Shown one piece after another: positions 7,819 through 10,599 of a stretch of 10,599 bases of DNA. The notes beneath the pieces were generated by a model that saw nothing but the letters and a program-made list of their open reading frames with translations, ran no database searches and had not been told where the DNA came from. Position numbers and translations under genes: made by a program. The first letter of the stretch is position 1, and each line of letters opens with the position of its first letter. The DNA comes from CAYRFE01 sp964539615 (GTDB taxonomy: Bacteria; Macinerneyibacteriota; Macinerneyibacteria; Macinerneyibacteriales; CAYRFE01): the NCBI GenBank assembly GCA_964539615.1, contig CAZIJP010000091.1, positions 1 through 10,599 on the forward strand. The letters run 5' to 3'.

Positions 7819-8997
7819 ATGGATAAAAAAACCGTTTTAGTAGGTATTACCGGCGGAATAGCCGTTTATAAGATTGCCAATCTCGTGCGGTTGTATAAGA
7901 AAAAAGGGTGGAACGTGATCGTGGTGATGACCGAGAACGCCGCGAAATTTGTAGCTCCGCTCACATTTGAGACACTTACGGAAAATCCCGTCGTGCTCGA
8001 CACCTTCAAACGGGTGACCGGATATGAGACGAATATGGAACATATCAATCTGCCTGATATCACCGATGTGTTCGTGTGTGCTCCCGCAACGGCAAATATT
8101 CTCGGGAAAATGGCCAACGGCATCGCCGACGATGTGCTCTCTACAACGATTATGTCGTTGAAAAAAAGCACGCCGAAGCTGATCTGCCCTGCCATGAACG
8201 TGAAGATGTGGGAAAATCCGGCCACGCAAAGAAATTTGAAATTACTGCAGGAGTTCGGCTATGAGATACTCGAGCCGGATACGGGCGACCTTGCCTGCGG
8301 CGTGCATGCGAAAGGGCGATTGCCGGCAGAAGACGTTATCGTGAAATATACCGAACGCGCACTGTCAGAAAAAATACTCGCCGGAAAAAAGATCGTTGTG
8401 TCGTCCGGCGCTACCGTTGAACCGCTTGATCCAGTGCGGTTCCTTACCAATCATTCATCCGGAAAAATGGGTGTGGCGGTGGCTGAAACATTCTGGAAGC
8501 TGGGCGCAGACGTGGAGCTTGTCAGCGGGATCTATTCCGAGAAAAGCGTTGTCGTGCCGCAGGTTTTCGTGTGTTCCGTGGATGAGATGTATGCAGCTAT
8601 CACGGCAAAACTCGATAAAGGGTGCGATCATCTGGTGATGACGGCTGCCGTTTCCGATTATACACCGAAGACCGTGCATGATAAAAAAGTGAAAAAAAGC
8701 GATGGCCCGATCACGATCGAGTTTGTGCGCACGAAAGATATTATCAAAGAAGTAGCAAAAAAGTATTCCGTGAAAATAGTCGGCTTTGCAGCCGAGACGG
8801 ACAATGTGATCGATTACGCAAAGAAAAAATTAACCGATAAGGGGATGCATATGATCGTTGCCAACGACCTTACTGAAGCGGGCGCCGGTTTTCGTACCGA
8901 CACCAATCACTGTTATATAATCACCAAAGACAAAATGGTCGATACCGGTCTTGTGTCAAAAGAAGCTGTTGCTTTTGAAATAGCAAGGTTGCTGTAA
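7819..8997 (+). CDS. coaBC: bifunctional CoaBC (PPC decarboxylase / phosphopantothenate-cysteine ligase)
   Basis: Fused coenzyme A biosynthesis enzyme: the CoaB domain joins 4'-phosphopantothenate to cysteine using CTP, and the CoaC domain decarboxylates the product to 4'-phosphopantetheine using FMN. The N-terminal flavoprotein domain (to about residue 185) shows GITGGIAVYK at 9-18, catalytic H75 in MEHINLP, N127 in PAMNVKMW and C160 in ACG, equivalent to E. coli Dfp H75, N125 and C158. The CoaB domain shows TNHSSGKMG at 210-218, TAAVSDY at 275-281 and a lysine-rich KKVKK at 289-293 that should contact the acyl-CMP intermediate. Length 392 is normal for the fusion. AAAGGAG is 7 nt before the ATG. 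The stop lies 1 nt before the next start, so the two genes are co-translated. Start and function are secure. Confidence 0.97.
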   Translation: MDKKTVLVGITGGIAVYKIANLVRLYKKKGWNVIVVMTENAAKFVAPLTFETLTENPVVLDTFKRVTGYETNMEHINLPDITDVFVCAPATANILGKMANGIADDVLSTTIMSLKKSTPKLICPAMNVKMWENPATQRNLKLLQEFGYEILEPDTGDLACGVHAKGRLPAEDVIVKYTERALSEKILAGKKIVVSSGATVEPLDPVRFLTNHSSGKMGVAVAETFWKLGADVELVSGIYSEKSVVVPQVFVCSVDEMYAAITAKLDKGCDHLVMTAAVSDYTPKTVHDKKVKKSDGPITIEFVRTKDIIKEVAKKYSVKIVGFAAETDNVIDYAKKKLTDKGMHMIVANDLTEAGAGFRTDTNHCYIITKDKMVDTGLVSKEAVAFEIARLL

Positions 8998-8998
8998 T

Positions 8999-10123
8999 AT
9001 GGCTATCCTTCGTGCGACATGCACGTTTGGTTTGGAATCGCTCCTGAAATATGAGATGGAGCAAATGGGGTATCAGGTAAACCTTGAGAACGGTTACGCC
9101 GAATGCAACGGCGAAACAAAGGACATTGCCAAACTTAATTTGGGCTTACGCACCGCTGACCGCGTGTATATCGTTCTCGCCGAGTTTTCGGCTTCAACAT
9201 TCGACAGTTTGTTTGAGGGCGTGAAAGCCATATCGTGGGGCGATCATCTTCCGCAGGATGCGTTCATCCATGTGAACGGCCGTTCGGTGAAATCAGCTTT
9301 GCATTCCGTGCCTGCTTGTCAGTCTATCGTTAAAAAAGCGATCATCGAAGCGATGAGCGTGCATTATAAATCACAGGTGTTTCCCGAGACAGGCAACCGT
9401 TACCGCATAGAAACGGTCATCAATAAAGACATCGCGTCGATATTACTCGACACAAGCGGTGAAGGGTTACACAAACGCGGTTATCGTCCGTACACGTCGC
9501 TTGCACCGCTGAAGGAAACGCTTGCTGCGGCGATCATCATGTTCACCCGTTGGAAACCGCAGTATCCATTTGCCGATCCGATGTGCGGGTCCGGTACCAT
9601 TCCAATTGAAGCGGCAATGATCGCGGCAAATATCGCGCCGGGGCTCACACGCAACTTTGCGTCGGAATCATGGGGAGATGACTGGTACCAGGCGTTTGTT
9701 GATGAACGTGCCGATGCACATGCCCGGATAATTCCGTTTGAAGGCACGCTTGTGGCTTCCGATATCGATGCCGACTCCATCCGTCATGCAAAACATAATG
9801 CAAACCGTGCGGGGGTAGGCGCCATGATAGATTTCGAACAGCGTGATCTGCTTGAATTTACCCATTCGGGACATGGCGGTGTTATTGTATGTAATCCGCC
9901 GTACGGAGAGCGTATGGACGGAGGCAATGACGAGCTTACGGTGTTTTATAAAAACATGGGCAATATATTCGGTCAGCTTGACAATTGGGAATATGCCGTG
10001 ATAACCGCCTACAAAGAATTCGAAAAGGCATTTGGCAGGAAATCGGATAAAAACAGGAAATTATACAATGGCAACATCAAATGCTATATGTATCAGTATT
10101 TCATGAAAAAAGAGAAGAAATAA
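8999..10123 (+). CDS. THUMP-domain class I SAM-dependent RNA methyltransferase (RlmL/YpsC-like)
   Basis: A 374-residue RNA methyltransferase of the COG0116 group. Residues about 45-155 form a THUMP RNA-binding domain, followed by the family linker GLHKRGYR at 156-163. The Rossmann catalytic part has SAM-binding DPMCGSGT at 193-200, an acidic pair in SDIDADS (D255, D257) and the catalytic NPPY at 299-302, typical of amino-group (N2-guanine or N6-adenine) methyltransferases. E. coli RlmL, which makes m2G2445 in 23S rRNA, has the same two domains but carries an added RlmK half that is missing here; length matches Bacillus YpsC. Substrate is therefore inferred as 23S rRNA, with tRNA also possible. 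The start overlaps the coaBC reading end closely (1-nt gap) with a weak AAGG (8985-8988) upstream, so expression probably depends on coupling. A strong terminator follows. Confidence 0.92.
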   Translation: MAILRATCTFGLESLLKYEMEQMGYQVNLENGYAECNGETKDIAKLNLGLRTADRVYIVLAEFSASTFDSLFEGVKAISWGDHLPQDAFIHVNGRSVKSALHSVPACQSIVKKAIIEAMSVHYKSQVFPETGNRYRIETVINKDIASILLDTSGEGLHKRGYRPYTSLAPLKETLAAAIIMFTRWKPQYPFADPMCGSGTIPIEAAMIAANIAPGLTRNFASESWGDDWYQAFVDERADAHARIIPFEGTLVASDIDADSIRHAKHNANRAGVGAMIDFEQRDLLEFTHSGHGGVIVCNPPYGERMDGGNDELTVFYKNMGNIFGQLDNWEYAVITAYKEFEKAFGRKSDKNRKLYNGNIKCYMYQYFMKKEKK

Positions 10124-10148
10124 CATATTTATAGGTGCCTACCCCATA

Positions 10149-10178
10149 CCCCTCCGAAATGATCGGGAGGGGGTTTTT
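10149..10178 (+). terminator. intrinsic terminator after the methyltransferase
   Basis: CCCCTCC (10149-10155) pairs with GGAGGGG (10166-10172), extended by GA/TC with one bulged G, followed by a run of five T from 10174 and further T-rich sequence. It lies 25 nt after the methyltransferase stop and should end the coaBC transcript. Confidence 0.88.
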
Positions 10179-10267
10179 ATTTTATAATGGGTCTTCGCCC
10201 CCATGCCCCGGGAATTAATCGGGTTATTCTCTTTGCATCACGTATGAGAGATGAAAAAAGTTTTATC

Positions 10268-10309
10268 GTAGGGGCAGGATCATTTCCTGCCCGTATAGTG
10301 AAATGAACA
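10268..10309. repeat. 42-bp hairpin repeat, copy 1
   Basis: Begins GTAG and contains the stem GGGCAGGA (10272-10279) / TCCTGCCC (10285-10292) with a 5-nt loop, then ends gaaatgaaca. It matches 10517-10558 at 38 of 42 positions; the stem is identical and the changes fall in the loop and the trailing arm. The GTAG foot before a hairpin recalls REP elements moved by RAYT transposases, but that link is only by resemblance. Confidence 0.85.
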
Positions 10310-10345
10310 GAAGATTTTTTCACGGGAATAAAACATACGCTCTCT

Positions 10346-10378
10346 GTCATTATCGTGCGTGACACGATAATCCATCTT
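10346..10378 (+). repeat. REP-like unit A
   Basis: Structure GTCAT, stem TATCGTG, loop CGTGA, stem CACGATA, then ATCCATCTT. The flanks are the same as in unit B on the other strand, while the stem sequence differs completely yet pairs perfectly. The two units lie head to head, 15 nt apart, like a BIME. The shared ATCCATCTT also forms a 9-bp inverted repeat with AAGATGGAT at 10394-10402. Confidence 0.75.
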
Positions 10379-10393
10379 TTATTTCATAGCCGT

Positions 10394-10423
10394 AAGATGG
10401 ATTCCCGCTTTCGCGGGAATGAC
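10394..10423 (-). repeat. REP-like unit B
   Basis: On the minus strand it reads GTCAT, stem TCCCGC, loop GAAA, stem GCGGGA, ATCCATCTT. A GNRA-type loop closes the stem. The core on the plus strand (10401-10420) also fits the ATTCCC-N8-GGGAAT pattern known as dRS3 in Neisseria; similar intergenic hairpins are widespread and this does not imply Neisseria. Confidence 0.8.
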
Positions 10424-10516
10424 ACAAAAATGCAGAAAAGACACATAAAATGCGGGGATGACACGAAAGCCACCTGTATCAGATGTAATTAGTTTAAGAA
10501 TTCGATTTGGTTTTGT

Positions 10517-10558
10517 GTAGGGGCAGGATCAATTCCTGCCCTTATATCGAAATGAACA
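10517..10558. repeat. 42-bp hairpin repeat, copy 2
   Basis: Second copy of the GTAG-hairpin repeat, in the same orientation 249 bp after the first, with stem GGGCAGGA (10521-10528) / TCCTGCCC (10534-10541). The two copies bracket the REP-like pair. Confidence 0.85.
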
Positions 10559-10599
10559 ATACGCTCCGGTACAAGCGATTACGGTCACTCAGCGAGTAA

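Larger units (their letters stand above)
10179..10599. other. non-coding, repeat-rich tail
   Basis: I see no credible gene here on either strand; open frames are short and cross the hairpins. The stretch is dominated by the repeats listed separately, plus a degenerate 20-bp tandem pair (10427-10446 and 10447-10466, 14 of 20 identical, both starting aaaatgc). The window ends in unassigned sequence. Confidence 0.7.

Noticed and set aside
10142..10228. Possible duplication of the terminator stem (ccccat...atcggg twice)
   Set aside because: Similarity needs several gaps, and the second copy lacks the paired G-run and T-tract.
10177..10365. Minus-strand frame of 62 codons in the tail
   Set aside because: It runs through the terminator edge and a hairpin repeat and shows no protein features.
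10268..10558. CRISPR array
   Set aside because: Only two 42-mers with a spacing of about 207 bp, each with mismatches; no regular repeat-spacer pattern and no cas gene.
10552..10599. Small frame from an ATG in the second 42-mer to a TAA at the window end
   Set aside because: Fifteen codons, no ribosome site, and the ATG belongs to the repeat itself.

Overview
This looks like a bacterial chromosome segment of moderate G+C, with Shine-Dalgarno sites before most genes (GGAG-type, weaker before the last) and sigma70-like promoters upstream of two of them. Gene content (separate AddA and AddB subunits, fused CoaBC, a stand-alone THUMP RNA methyltransferase) fits a Gram-negative lineage outside the Proteobacteria. 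The proteins recall Bacteroidota/Chlorobiota relatives or Spirochaetota, but sequence reading alone does not settle the phylum. The sigma70-like promoters argue mildly against Bacteroidota.

Layout. Bases 1-155 hold a possible last few codons of an upstream gene and a short leader. Bases 156-6186 are a two-gene operon, addA-addB, encoding both subunits of a helicase-nuclease for processing double-strand breaks; helicase motifs in AddA, both nuclease sites and the AddB iron-sulfur cysteines all look intact. Bases 6188-7704 are an AT-richer segment carrying one gene, a class II Fic protein (probable AMP transferase) with a C-terminal winged helix. It is bounded by a 26-bp perfect direct repeat that duplicates the last codons and stop of addB, so it looks like an insertion between addB and coaBC. 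Its upstream region has a promoter candidate and a cluster of short inverted repeats that resembles an operator.

Bases 7767-10178 form a second transcription unit: a promoter, coaBC (coenzyme A biosynthesis), a class I SAM-dependent RNA methyltransferase starting 1 nt after the coaBC stop, then a strong intrinsic terminator. Bases 10179-10599 have no convincing gene. They hold two copies of a 42-bp hairpin repeat flanking a head-to-head pair of REP-like elements whose flanks are conserved while their stems differ but still pair.

The core genes are housekeeping (recombination, CoA synthesis, RNA modification). The accessory signals are the fic insertion and the repeat-rich tail. I did not find convincing evidence of a wholly new multi-gene system; the most unusual feature is the small fic element lacking any recombinase, bounded by a duplicated gene end.
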